Source: an uncultured Collinsella sp.
GTDB taxonomy: Bacteria > Actinomycetota > Coriobacteriia > Coriobacteriales > Coriobacteriaceae
Direction of reading: 5' to 3'
Assembly: GCA_934646865.1 (NCBI GenBank)
Contig: CAKUEU010000012.1
Location: 1-36,039, forward strand
Length of the DNA: 36,039 nt
Shown here piece after piece: positions 1-6,576 of the stretch (positions are counted from its first letter, which is position 1; every line of letters begins with the position of its first letter). The position numbers and the translations under genes were made by a program. The notes beneath the pieces were generated by a model. That model ran no database searches. It was not told the DNA's origin and saw only the letters and a list, made by a program, of their open reading frames with translations.

Positions 1-750
1 ATCCTTTTTGAGCTGCTCAAGCTCATCCAGACCTTTGCGGTCGACTGGGGCCTGTCCATCATCATCCTGGTGGTCATCATCCGTCTGCTGCTGACGCCGC
101 TTATGCTTAAGTCGACCAAGTCGACGGCCCGTATGCAGGTGCTGCAGCCCAAGATGCTCGAGATCCAGGAGCGCTATGCCGACGACCCCCAGCGTCAGGC
201 CGAGGAGATGCAGAAGTTCTACAGCGAGAACAAGTTCAACCCCATGGCCGGTTGTCTGCCGCTGCTGATTCAGATGCCTATCCTGTTTGCGCTGTTTACG
301 CTGCTGCGTAACCTGCCGCAGTACTTTGACGAGGGTACGTTCTCGTTCTTTAACATCCTGCCCGACCTTACCACTACGCCGAGCGCTTCCTTTGCCGATG
401 GCTTTATGGTTGCGCTGCCCGCGTTGGTCTGCCTGATCCTGTTTGCCGTCCTGACCCTGATTCCGCAGCTGTACATGTCGCGCAACCAGACCGGTCAGCA
501 GGCCCAGAGCATGCGCATGATGGCCGTCGTCATGACCGTCATGATGCTCTGGATGGGTTGGAGCCTGCCCGTCGGCGTTCTGCTGTACTACGACGTGACT
601 TCTGCCTGGCAGGTTATCCAGCAGATCTTCGTGACGCAGAAGGTTATCGACAAGGCCAAGGCCGATGAGGAGGAGCGTCTTAAGAACGCCCCGCTGCAGG
701 TTGAGGTTACGCGCCGCGAGAAGAAGCCGCGTCCGCACAAGAAGAAGTAG
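1..750 (+). CDS. yidC: Membrane protein insertase YidC/Oxa1 family (5' end missing)
   Basis: The frame is open from the first base, so the gene begins upstream of the window; about 249 C-terminal residues are visible. YidC inserts and folds membrane proteins, alone or with SecYEG. Seen: a first hydrophobic segment ending RLLLTPLMLK, the charged cytoplasmic loop (KMLEIQERYADDPQRQAEEMQKFY), the family signature NPMAGCLPLLIQMPILFALF, and two to three further membrane segments ending near VLLYYDVTSAWQVIQQIFV. The tail is strongly basic (RREKKPRPHKKK), as in Oxa1/YidC forms that touch the ribosome. The GTG at 70 is internal, not a start. yidC next to jag, rsmG and parAB is the standard origin-proximal order in Gram-positive bacteria. 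Confidence 0.95.
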   Translation: MLFELLKLIQTFAVDWGLSIIILVVIIRLLLTPLMLKSTKSTARMQVLQPKMLEIQERYADDPQRQAEEMQKFYSENKFNPMAGCLPLLIQMPILFALFTLLRNLPQYFDEGTFSFFNILPDLTTTPSASFADGFMVALPALVCLILFAVLTLIPQLYMSRNQTGQQAQSMRMMAVVMTVMMLWMGWSLPVGVLLYYDVTSAWQVIQQIFVTQKVIDKAKADEEERLKNAPLQVEVTRREKKPRPHKKK

Positions 751-795
751 TCGGGATATCAATCTTATTTAGGTACCTAACTTTTGGAGTACGTT

Positions 796-1365
796 ATGTC
801 TGAAGAGATCATCGAGGATATGCTTGAGGAGGTTGCCCCGCAGGTTGCGGGCGATTATCCCGAGATTGCACAGCGCTACAAGGCTGGTGAAGAGCTGACC
901 GATGAGGAGCTCGACACCATTGCCGATGTTGCGATTTCTATTCTGCGTTCCATCCTTTCGTACTTCGATGCCGCCAACTCTCCTATCGATGAGTATGAGG
1001 GCGATGAGGGCGAGCTGATTCTGGATGTAACGGCTCCTGACCTTGCTGTTCTCATCGGCCGTCACGGTCGTACGCTTGATGCCCTTCAGGTTATGTTCTC
1101 GCTTCTGGTAAGCCGTAAGCTTGGCTTTAGGTATCCGGTTGTGGTGGACGTTGAGGGATACAAGAGCCGCCGTCAGGACAAGGTCGCATCTATGGCTCAG
1201 TCTGCTGCCGAGCGTGCTATTCGCACTCACAAGAGTGTTTCGCTTCCGCCTATGAACGCCTATGAGCGCCGACTGGTTCATATTGCACTTCGTGGCAACG
1301 ATGCGGTCGATACCCATTCCGAGGGATCTGACCCCGATCGTCACGTAGTGATTGTTGCTCGATAA
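796..1365 (+). CDS. jag: Jag/KhpB-like RNA-binding protein (KH and R3H domains)
   Basis: A 189-residue protein. I start it at ATG 796, six bases after GGAG at 786-789; an in-frame TTG at 784 would overlap that ribosome site. The N-terminus is acidic and helical and lacks an obvious Jag_N module. A KH-type domain covers roughly residues 75-125 (LILDVTAPDLAVLIGRHGRTLDALQ, with the GRHG loop in place of GXXG). An R3H domain ends the protein (YERRLVHIALRGNDAVDTHSEG). Members bind RNA and affect cell elongation and division in other Gram-positives. It lies 45 bp after yidC and before a strong terminator, so the two probably share a transcript. Confidence 0.92.
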   Translation: MSEEIIEDMLEEVAPQVAGDYPEIAQRYKAGEELTDEELDTIADVAISILRSILSYFDAANSPIDEYEGDEGELILDVTAPDLAVLIGRHGRTLDALQVMFSLLVSRKLGFRYPVVVDVEGYKSRRQDKVASMAQSAAERAIRTHKSVSLPPMNAYERRLVHIALRGNDAVDTHSEGSDPDRHVVIVAR

Positions 1366-1383
1366 TCTACTCGAGCTTATGCT

Positions 1384-1415
1384 AAGGGGACGTGGTTTCC
1401 ACGTCCCCTTTTTTT
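1384..1415 (+). terminator. Intrinsic terminator after jag
   Basis: A perfect 12-bp stem (AAGGGGACGTGG with CCACGTCCCCTT, 1384-1395 and 1399-1410) has a 3-base loop and is followed by a T run to 1415. It ends the yidC-jag transcript just ahead of rsmG. Confidence 0.93.
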
Positions 1416-1460
1416 GTCAAAAGTTCTCGATACACTGATTTTTGTCAGAAAGGAGTCGTC

Positions 1461-2198
1461 TTGTTTGTATTGACTGATGAGCAGGCAAACCAGATGCTTA
1501 GCCGTCTTACTTCGTATTGCAAAGACTATTCTTTGAAGGTTTCTGAGAATGACCTTCGAACCTGTATTCAGCATCTGGATCTTGTTCTGGAGACCAATAA
1601 GACTACCAATCTCACACGCATCCTAAATATCGAAGACGCTGCTGTCCTTCACATTCTAGACTCATTGGTATTACTTCCTTATATTAATAAGGCCCCTGAG
1701 GGTGCGCTGCTTGATATGGGTACGGGTGCTGGTTTCCCTGGCATTCCTCTGACTATAGCCAGTGGTCGCAAGGCAACCTATATCGATTCAGTTGGTAAGA
1801 AGGTCGATGCTGTTAACTCTTTTGTAAAGAGCCTTGGCCTGAAGCATGTTCATGCTGTTCATGATCGTCTAGAAGAATACGCACGTTCTCATAAGAAGCA
1901 ATTTGCCGTTGTTACTGCTCGCGCACTTGCTCCGCTCCCGGTTCTTGTCGAATATGCTTCCCCCTATTTGAAAGATGGCGGCCTCTTTGTTATTACAAAG
2001 GGGAATCCGACGGATGAAGAGCTTAATTCTGGCGAGGCTGCTGCCAAGATCTGTGGCTTTACATTGCTTCTTACCGATGATTTAGATTTACCTGATGGAT
2101 TAGGTCATCGCGAGTTCATTATTCTTAAGAAGTCGCGCCCTGCATCAGTTTCTCTTCCGCGTGCAAATGGCATGGCTAAGAAGAATCCGCTTGCCTAG
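1461..2198 (+). CDS. rsmG: 16S rRNA (guanine-N7) methyltransferase RsmG
   Basis: A 245-residue SAM-dependent methyltransferase expected to modify G527 of 16S rRNA. I choose TTG 1461 because AAAGGAG (1449-1455) lies five bases upstream; a longer frame from 1392 would run back into the preceding terminator hairpin. Seen: the RsmG region TNLTRI, then LHILDSLVLLPYI, the SAM-binding motif LLDMGTGAGFPGIPLTIA, and VTARALAPLPVLVEYASPYLKDGG. The length fits the family (about 210-250 residues). Its codon use is visibly AT-richer than yidC or ddl and resembles parA. The stop is followed directly by the first parS site. Confidence 0.95.
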   Translation: MFVLTDEQANQMLSRLTSYCKDYSLKVSENDLRTCIQHLDLVLETNKTTNLTRILNIEDAAVLHILDSLVLLPYINKAPEGALLDMGTGAGFPGIPLTIASGRKATYIDSVGKKVDAVNSFVKSLGLKHVHAVHDRLEEYARSHKKQFAVVTARALAPLPVLVEYASPYLKDGGLFVITKGNPTDEELNSGEAAAKICGFTLLLTDDLDLPDGLGHREFIILKKSRPASVSLPRANGMAKKNPLA

Positions 2199-2216
2199 AT
2201 GTTTCACGTGAAACAT
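2199..2216. promoter_or_regulatory. parS: parS site 1 (ParB-binding palindrome)
   Basis: ATGTTTCACGTGAAACAT is a perfect 18-bp palindrome containing the 16-bp parS consensus TGTTTCACGTGAAACA. It starts on the base after the rsmG stop. Chromosomal ParB proteins load on such sites near the origin. Confidence 0.96.
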
Positions 2217-2237
2217 AATGGTTAGTATCGACTTGAA

Positions 2238-2255
2238 ATGTTTCACGTGAAACAT
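2238..2255. promoter_or_regulatory. parS: parS site 2 (ParB-binding palindrome)
   Basis: A second identical 18-bp palindrome, starting exactly 39 bp after the first. Confidence 0.96.
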
Positions 2256-2276
2256 CGTAGTTGATATCGAATCGGA

Positions 2277-2294
2277 ATGTTTCACGTGAAACAT
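2277..2294. promoter_or_regulatory. parS: parS site 3 (ParB-binding palindrome)
   Basis: A third identical 18-bp palindrome, again exactly 39 bp further on, 39 bp ahead of the parA start. From this position ParB could also influence parAB transcription (inference). Confidence 0.96.
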
Positions 2295-2332
2295 CCTCCG
2301 TTTAACAGCATTAATACACACCAGGAGGGACC

Positions 2333-3133
2333 GTGGGATTTCGCGACGTTAAGCGTTCTAAGAGCGCAAAAGACACGCGTATCATTGCAATCATCAACCA
2401 AAAAGGCGGCGTTGGTAAGTCAACGACGGCTGTAAATCTTGCCGCAGCACTTGGTGAGCAAGGTCGAAAGACGCTCATTGTTGATTTTGACCCGCAAGGC
2501 AATAGCACCAGCGGCTTTGGAATCGAAAAAGAAGAACTTGACCATTGCATCTATGATGCATTATTGAATGACGTTCCGGCTGAATCGCTTGTTCTGGATA
2601 CAAATTGTAAAAAAGTATTTGTTATTCCGGCAACTATTCAGCTTGCTGGCGCCGAAATTGAGCTTGTAAGCGCTATTGCTCGTGAAACTCGCCTCAAAGA
2701 TCTGCTCGAGCCGATTCAGGATGAGTTTGATTTCATCTTTATCGACTGTCCTCCTTCGCTCGGGCTGCTTACCATTAATGCGTTGACTGCAGCGGACAGC
2801 GTTCTGATTCCGATTCAGTGCGAGTATTACGCACTTGAAGGCGTTACAAAGCTGCTCGAGTCAATGAAGATGGTCAAATCACGTCTGAACAAGGGCTTAG
2901 ACACCTATGGCGTGCTTATGACTATGTATGACTCACGTACTTCTTTGTCAAATCAGGTTGTTGAGGAAGTTCAATCGTACTTTGGTGATAAGGCGTTTAA
3001 GACGCTGATTCCCCGTACGGTTAAAATCTCTGAAGCTCCGTCTTTTGGAGAACCGGTAATTACCTATGCACCTCAAAACAAGGGTGCAAAAGCGTATATG
3101 AACCTTGCTAAAGAGGTGATTAAGCGTGCCTAG
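2333..3133 (+). CDS. parA: Chromosome partitioning ATPase ParA (Soj)
   Basis: A 266-residue protein starting at GTG 2333, with AGGAGG at 2323-2328. It is a deviant-Walker MinD/ParA ATPase. The P loop KGGVGKST is at residues 24-31, Walker A' is around DFDPQGNSTSGFG, and Walker B is FIFIDCPPSLGLLT. ParA binds DNA non-specifically as an ATP dimer and works with ParB-parS to segregate origins. The extra N-terminal stretch of about 15 residues (MGFRDVKRSKSAKDT) is basic. The stop lies inside the parB start region (8-bp overlap), so the two genes are translationally coupled. Confidence 0.97.
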   Translation: MGFRDVKRSKSAKDTRIIAIINQKGGVGKSTTAVNLAAALGEQGRKTLIVDFDPQGNSTSGFGIEKEELDHCIYDALLNDVPAESLVLDTNCKKVFVIPATIQLAGAEIELVSAIARETRLKDLLEPIQDEFDFIFIDCPPSLGLLTINALTAADSVLIPIQCEYYALEGVTKLLESMKMVKSRLNKGLDTYGVLMTMYDSRTSLSNQVVEEVQSYFGDKAFKTLIPRTVKISEAPSFGEPVITYAPQNKGAKAYMNLAKEVIKRA

Positions 3134-4031
3134 CCCTAAAAAGCGCGGCGGATTGGGCCGCGGACTCAATGCTTTGGTCTCAGAAGCCGAGTACGAGACT
3201 GGCGGTTCTGCGGCGTCAGCAGCAAATGCGGCTTCGGAGACTAAACTCCCTATCGAAGATATCGTTCCGAACCCTAATCAGCCGCGAATTCATTTTAACG
3301 AGACTGAGCTTCGTGAATTGAGCGAGTCAATTCAGGAGCATGGTGTTCTACAGCCGCTTCTGGTGCGTAAGCATGGTAATGGTTATGAGATCATTGCCGG
3401 CGAGCGTCGCTATCAGGCTTCAAAACTCGCAGGACTCGAAGAACTTCCCGTCATTATCAAAGATGTTGACGATGAAGAGATGCTTGCACTTGCACTTATT
3501 GAGAATCTGCAGCGTTCAGATCTTAACCCTGTCGAAGAGGCTAAGGGATATCGACAGCTCATCGATGCGAGTGGTATGACTCAGGAGGCTTTGTCAAAAG
3601 CAGTCAGCAAGTCCCGCTCTGCCATCACCAACTCACTGCGTCTGCTTGATCTCCCCGAGGTCGTTCAGCAGATGATCTTTGAAGGTAAGCTGACTGCTGG
3701 CCATGCGCGCGCCATCCTTGCCGTTCCGTATGAAGATGCGCGTATAAAGTTGGCGGAGAAGGTAGTTGCTGAGGGATTATCCGTCCGTGCGACAGAAAAT
3801 CTTGCTCCATTGTTTTCTGCCGGAGAGACGCCGAAGACACCCAGACCCGCAACACCTCAGTCGTTTAAGAAGGCAGCTCGCGTTCTTCGTCAGGTATTCA
3901 ATACCAACGTGCGAGTGAAGAGCTCCCGCGGTAAGAATAAGATTGAAATTGAGTTCAAAGACGAAGAAGAGCTCTCCCGTATCCTTGGCGAAATGATTCA
4001 ATTTGGTCAGGAGGATCAAGATGAAGAATAA
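3126..4031 (+). CDS. parB: Chromosome partitioning protein ParB (Spo0J), CTP-dependent clamp
   Basis: A 301-residue protein starting at GTG 3126, overlapping parA by 8 bp, with GAGGTG about seven bases upstream. Seen in order: the N-terminal ParA-interacting stretch (KKRGGLGRGLNALV), the ParB/Srx nucleotide-binding fold with GERRYQASKLAGL (the GERR box), the helix-turn-helix that reads parS (MTQEALSKAVSKSRSAITNSLRLLDLP), and a C-terminal dimer domain ending in an acidic tail. Family knowledge says it binds CTP and slides from parS as a clamp. Its sites are the three upstream palindromes and possibly the weaker one near 4446. Confidence 0.97.
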   Translation: MPSPKKRGGLGRGLNALVSEAEYETGGSAASAANAASETKLPIEDIVPNPNQPRIHFNETELRELSESIQEHGVLQPLLVRKHGNGYEIIAGERRYQASKLAGLEELPVIIKDVDDEEMLALALIENLQRSDLNPVEEAKGYRQLIDASGMTQEALSKAVSKSRSAITNSLRLLDLPEVVQQMIFEGKLTAGHARAILAVPYEDARIKLAEKVVAEGLSVRATENLAPLFSAGETPKTPRPATPQSFKKAARVLRQVFNTNVRVKSSRGKNKIEIEFKDEEELSRILGEMIQFGQEDQDEE

Positions 4032-4275
4032 GTTTCTCGCGGCCATTGCTTTGGCAACTACTATCGCCGCTGGTGCCTTTGCCGGATACAAGATCGCGAC
4101 AGACGAGGAGTTGCGAGGTCGACTGCTTCGCGGAGCTCAGGATATCGTTGACACATCTAAGAAGAAAATGGATGTGATGACCGAAGATGTCGCAATGCGG
4201 ACTGCTCAGGTAACTAAGAATCCAAAGATTAACCAAGATTGGGTTAATCACCAGTGGGAGAATGTTGGTTTTTAG
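4021..4275 (+). CDS. Small membrane-anchored protein, YtxH-like
   Basis: An 84-residue protein starting at ATG 4021, six bases after AGGAGG (4009-4014). An in-frame TTG at 4003 would overlap that site and is rejected. One hydrophobic segment covers residues 5-24 (FLAAIALATTIAAGAFAGYK), followed by a charged helical region (ELRGRLLRGAQDIVDTSKKK), the layout of YtxH-type proteins. The family role is unclear. It overlaps the parB end by 11 bp and precedes the terminator, so it is the last gene of the parAB operon. Confidence 0.8.
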   Translation: MKNKFLAAIALATTIAAGAFAGYKIATDEELRGRLLRGAQDIVDTSKKKMDVMTEDVAMRTAQVTKNPKINQDWVNHQWENVGF

Positions 4276-4302
4276 GTACCTAACAATTACCCGCCTTTTC
4301 TA

Positions 4303-4345
4303 AAGGGGTCCTTGTCTGGTTTATGAGGCAAGGACCCCTTATTTT
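4303..4345 (+). terminator. Terminator of the parAB operon
   Basis: A perfect 12-bp stem, AAGGGGTCCTTG (4303-4314) with CAAGGACCCCTT (4329-4340), has a 14-base loop and is followed by ATTTT. Confidence 0.88.
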
Positions 4346-4387
4346 GGCTATAAAATGTTCAATTAGTACTAGTGAATTAAGAACTTA

Positions 4388-4434
4388 GGATATAAATGAA
4401 ACATCCCCGGTTGCATTATCGCAACCGGGGATGT
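4388..4434 (-). terminator. Hairpin terminator downstream of rlmN
   Basis: A perfect 14-bp stem (4401-4414 with 4421-4434, core CATCCCCGGTTGC) has a 6-base loop. Read on the minus strand it follows the rlmN stop by about 40 bases and is followed by TTCATTTATA, a moderate U tract. On the plus strand there is no T run, so it mainly serves rlmN. Confidence 0.7.
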
Positions 4435-4437
4435 CCT

Positions 4438-4455
4438 ATGTTTCACATGAAACGT
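4438..4455. promoter_or_regulatory. Degenerate parS-like site
   Basis: ATGTTTCACATGAAACGT differs from the three perfect parS sites at two positions: A for G in the centre and G for A near the right end. It lies 2.1 kb away, between the rlmN stop and its terminator. It is a plausible weak ParB site; occupancy cannot be judged from sequence. Confidence 0.5.
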
Positions 4456-4472
4456 TTTTGAGTGTGACCCCC

Positions 4473-5525
4473 CTATGCGTTCTTCTGAACCTTGAAGCGC
4501 TGCTTCAGCTGACCACAGGCGGCGTCAATATCATTGCCGCGGGAGTTGCGAATCGTGGTCTCAATGCCACGGGACTCAAGGCGACGCTGAAGATCTTCGA
4601 CCTTGTGGATCGGAGACGGCTTGAGCGGGCTGCCCTCAATGTCATTGAGCTGAATCAGATTGACATGGCACAGCGTTCCCTCGCAGAAGTCGCAAAGTGC
4701 TTGCATCTCGGGATTGGTGTCGTTGACACCTTCGATCATTGCGTATTCGTAAGTCGGGCGGCGTCCTGTCTTCTCGGTATAAAGTTGCAGAGCCTCGTGA
4801 AGGCGCAGCAGCGTGTATTTCTTAACGCCGGGCATAAGCTTGTTACGCGTAGATTGGATGGCGGAGTGCAGCGAGACGGCAAGCGTAAACTGCTCTGGAA
4901 TGTCGGCGAACTTGCGAATGCCGGGAATAACGCCGCTGGTAGAGACAGTAAGGTGGCGTGCGCCAATACCAATGCCGTCAGGATCGTTGAGGATGCGCAG
5001 GGCCTTGAGCACCTCGTCATAGTTGGCGAAGGGCTCGCCCTGGCCCATGAAGACGACGCTCGTTGCACGCTCGCCAAAATCGTTAGAAACGTGGAGTACC
5101 TGGTCAACGATTTCCTGCGCAGTTAGCGAGCGTTTGAGGCCGTTGAGGCCGGTGGCGCAAAAAGCGCAGCCCATGCCGCAGCCGGCCTGGGTGGAAACAC
5201 AGACGGAAAGCTTGTTGCGACGCGGCATGCCAACGGTCTCGACGGAAATGCCATCGTGATACTCGAGAAGATACTTGCGAGAGCCATCCTTGGAAACCTG
5301 CTTGGTGAGCTCTGTCGGCGTATCGAAGGCAAAAGCCTCTTTAAGCTGCTCGCGGAAAGCCTTGGGAAGGTTGGTCATATCATCAAACGAACAAACGTTC
5401 TTCTCAAAGACCCATTCGATAAGCTGCTTGGCGCGGAAGGCGGGCTGGCCAAGTTCGGCAACAAGCTCGCGAATATCGTTTTGGCTCAAGTCGCGAATGT
5501 CCTGAGATTTAGTCCTGGGATTCAT
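4473..5525 (-). CDS. rlmN: Dual-specificity RNA methyltransferase RlmN (radical SAM)
   Basis: A 350-residue protein starting at the ATG whose first base is 5525. It makes 2-methyladenosine at A2503 of 23S rRNA and in some tRNAs. The radical-SAM cluster motif CX3CX2C is at C116, C120 and C123 (GCGMGCAFCATG). The second catalytic cysteine, which forms the protein-RNA adduct, is C337 in AACGQL. The N-terminal RNA-binding region (FRAKQLIEWVF) and the family end RNSRGNDIDAACGQL are intact. It is a single-gene unit divergent from ddl. Confidence 0.97.
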   Translation of the reverse strand: MNPRTKSQDIRDLSQNDIRELVAELGQPAFRAKQLIEWVFEKNVCSFDDMTNLPKAFREQLKEAFAFDTPTELTKQVSKDGSRKYLLEYHDGISVETVGMPRRNKLSVCVSTQAGCGMGCAFCATGLNGLKRSLTAQEIVDQVLHVSNDFGERATSVVFMGQGEPFANYDEVLKALRILNDPDGIGIGARHLTVSTSGVIPGIRKFADIPEQFTLAVSLHSAIQSTRNKLMPGVKKYTLLRLHEALQLYTEKTGRRPTYEYAMIEGVNDTNPEMQALCDFCEGTLCHVNLIQLNDIEGSPLKPSPIHKVEDLQRRLESRGIETTIRNSRGNDIDAACGQLKQRFKVQKNA

Positions 5526-5540
5526 GGAAGCCTTTCGATT

Positions 5541-5570
5541 TTGGGGAAACGTAGAGGGTATCGCTACAAT
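5541..5570 (+). promoter_or_regulatory. Candidate promoter of ddl
   Basis: TTGGGG (5541-5546), an 18-base spacer and TACAAT (5565-5570) lie about 40 bp upstream of the ddl start. The -10 is good and the -35 is weak. Confidence 0.45.
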
Positions 5571-5610
5571 ATGGTATCAGCTGCAGAAATTATAGAGGAG
5601 GAGTCTGCCC

Positions 5611-6576
5611 ATGCCGGGTAAAAGCCTAGAGAACATGCACGTAGCGGTCTTGGCGGGCGGTCATTCCGCTGAGCGCGAGATCTCGCTCAATTCGGGAAAG
5701 AACGTCGTAGTGGCCCTGAAGGAGGCCGGCTACACCTCGGTTGAACTGCTGGACACGGCTGCCGATAACTTTATGGTGACCATGGCAACCGGCGGCTTTG
5801 ACGTGGCGTTTATCGCTATGCACGGAGCTGGCGGTGAGGATGGTGCCATGCAGGGCGCCATGGAGACCTTGGGTATCCCCTACACGGCTTCGGGAGTGCT
5901 CGCGAGCGCCTGTGGTGCCGATAAGGAGGTCTCCAAGCTCCTGTACGCCAAGGCAGGCATTCCCATTGCTCCCGGTCTGGCACTCGAGACGGGCGACGAA
6001 GTCGATATCGATCACATCGTCGATATTTGTGGCGAGCGCTGCTTTGTGAAGCCCGCCGTCAACGGTTCGAGCTATGGCATCTCCCTGGTCCATGAGCCCT
6101 CTGAGCTGCCCACTGCCATCGCCAAGGCCTTTGAGTACGGCGATAAGGTGCTGGTCGAGAAGTGCATCGAGGGAACCGAGATCACGGTGGGCGTGTACGG
6201 CGAGGACGAAGTGCGCGCCCTGCCGATCGTCGAGATTCGCAAGCCCGAGGACTGCGAGTTCTACGATCTGGACGTTAAGTACGTCGACCCCACGGATATT
6301 CATCGCATTCCGGCGCAGATTTCGCCTGAGAACTACGCCCGTGCCCAGGAACTTGCCTGTGCTGCCCACAAGGCCCTCGGTTGTCTGGGTATCTCGCGCA
6401 GCGACTTTATCGTGAGCGAGGACGGCCCCGTTATCCTCGAGACCAATACGATTCCGGGTATGACCGATACGTCGCTGTATCCGGATGAGATCCGCCATAC
6501 GGACGATATGACGTTCCCGCAGGTCTGCGACAGCCTGATTCGCATGGGTCTTCGCCGAGCGGGCGTTGCATGCTAA
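5611..6576 (+). CDS. ddl: D-alanine--D-alanine ligase
   Basis: A 321-residue ATP-grasp enzyme that joins two D-alanines for peptidoglycan precursors in the cytoplasm. It starts at ATG 5611, after GAGGAGGAG near 5595-5603. Seen: the N-terminal substrate loop GGHSAEREISLNSG, HGAGGEDGAMQGAMETLGIPYTASG, the ATP-grasp lysine region CFVKPAVNGSSYGISLV, the acidic block VEKCIEGTEITVGVYG, and the metal/substrate end FIVSEDGPVILETNTIPGMTDTSLYP. The length matches DdlA/DdlB. Its end overlaps the following helicase gene by 7 bp (ATGCTAA). Confidence 0.96.
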   Translation: MPGKSLENMHVAVLAGGHSAEREISLNSGKNVVVALKEAGYTSVELLDTAADNFMVTMATGGFDVAFIAMHGAGGEDGAMQGAMETLGIPYTASGVLASACGADKEVSKLLYAKAGIPIAPGLALETGDEVDIDHIVDICGERCFVKPAVNGSSYGISLVHEPSELPTAIAKAFEYGDKVLVEKCIEGTEITVGVYGEDEVRALPIVEIRKPEDCEFYDLDVKYVDPTDIHRIPAQISPENYARAQELACAAHKALGCLGISRSDFIVSEDGPVILETNTIPGMTDTSLYPDEIRHTDDMTFPQVCDSLIRMGLRRAGVAC

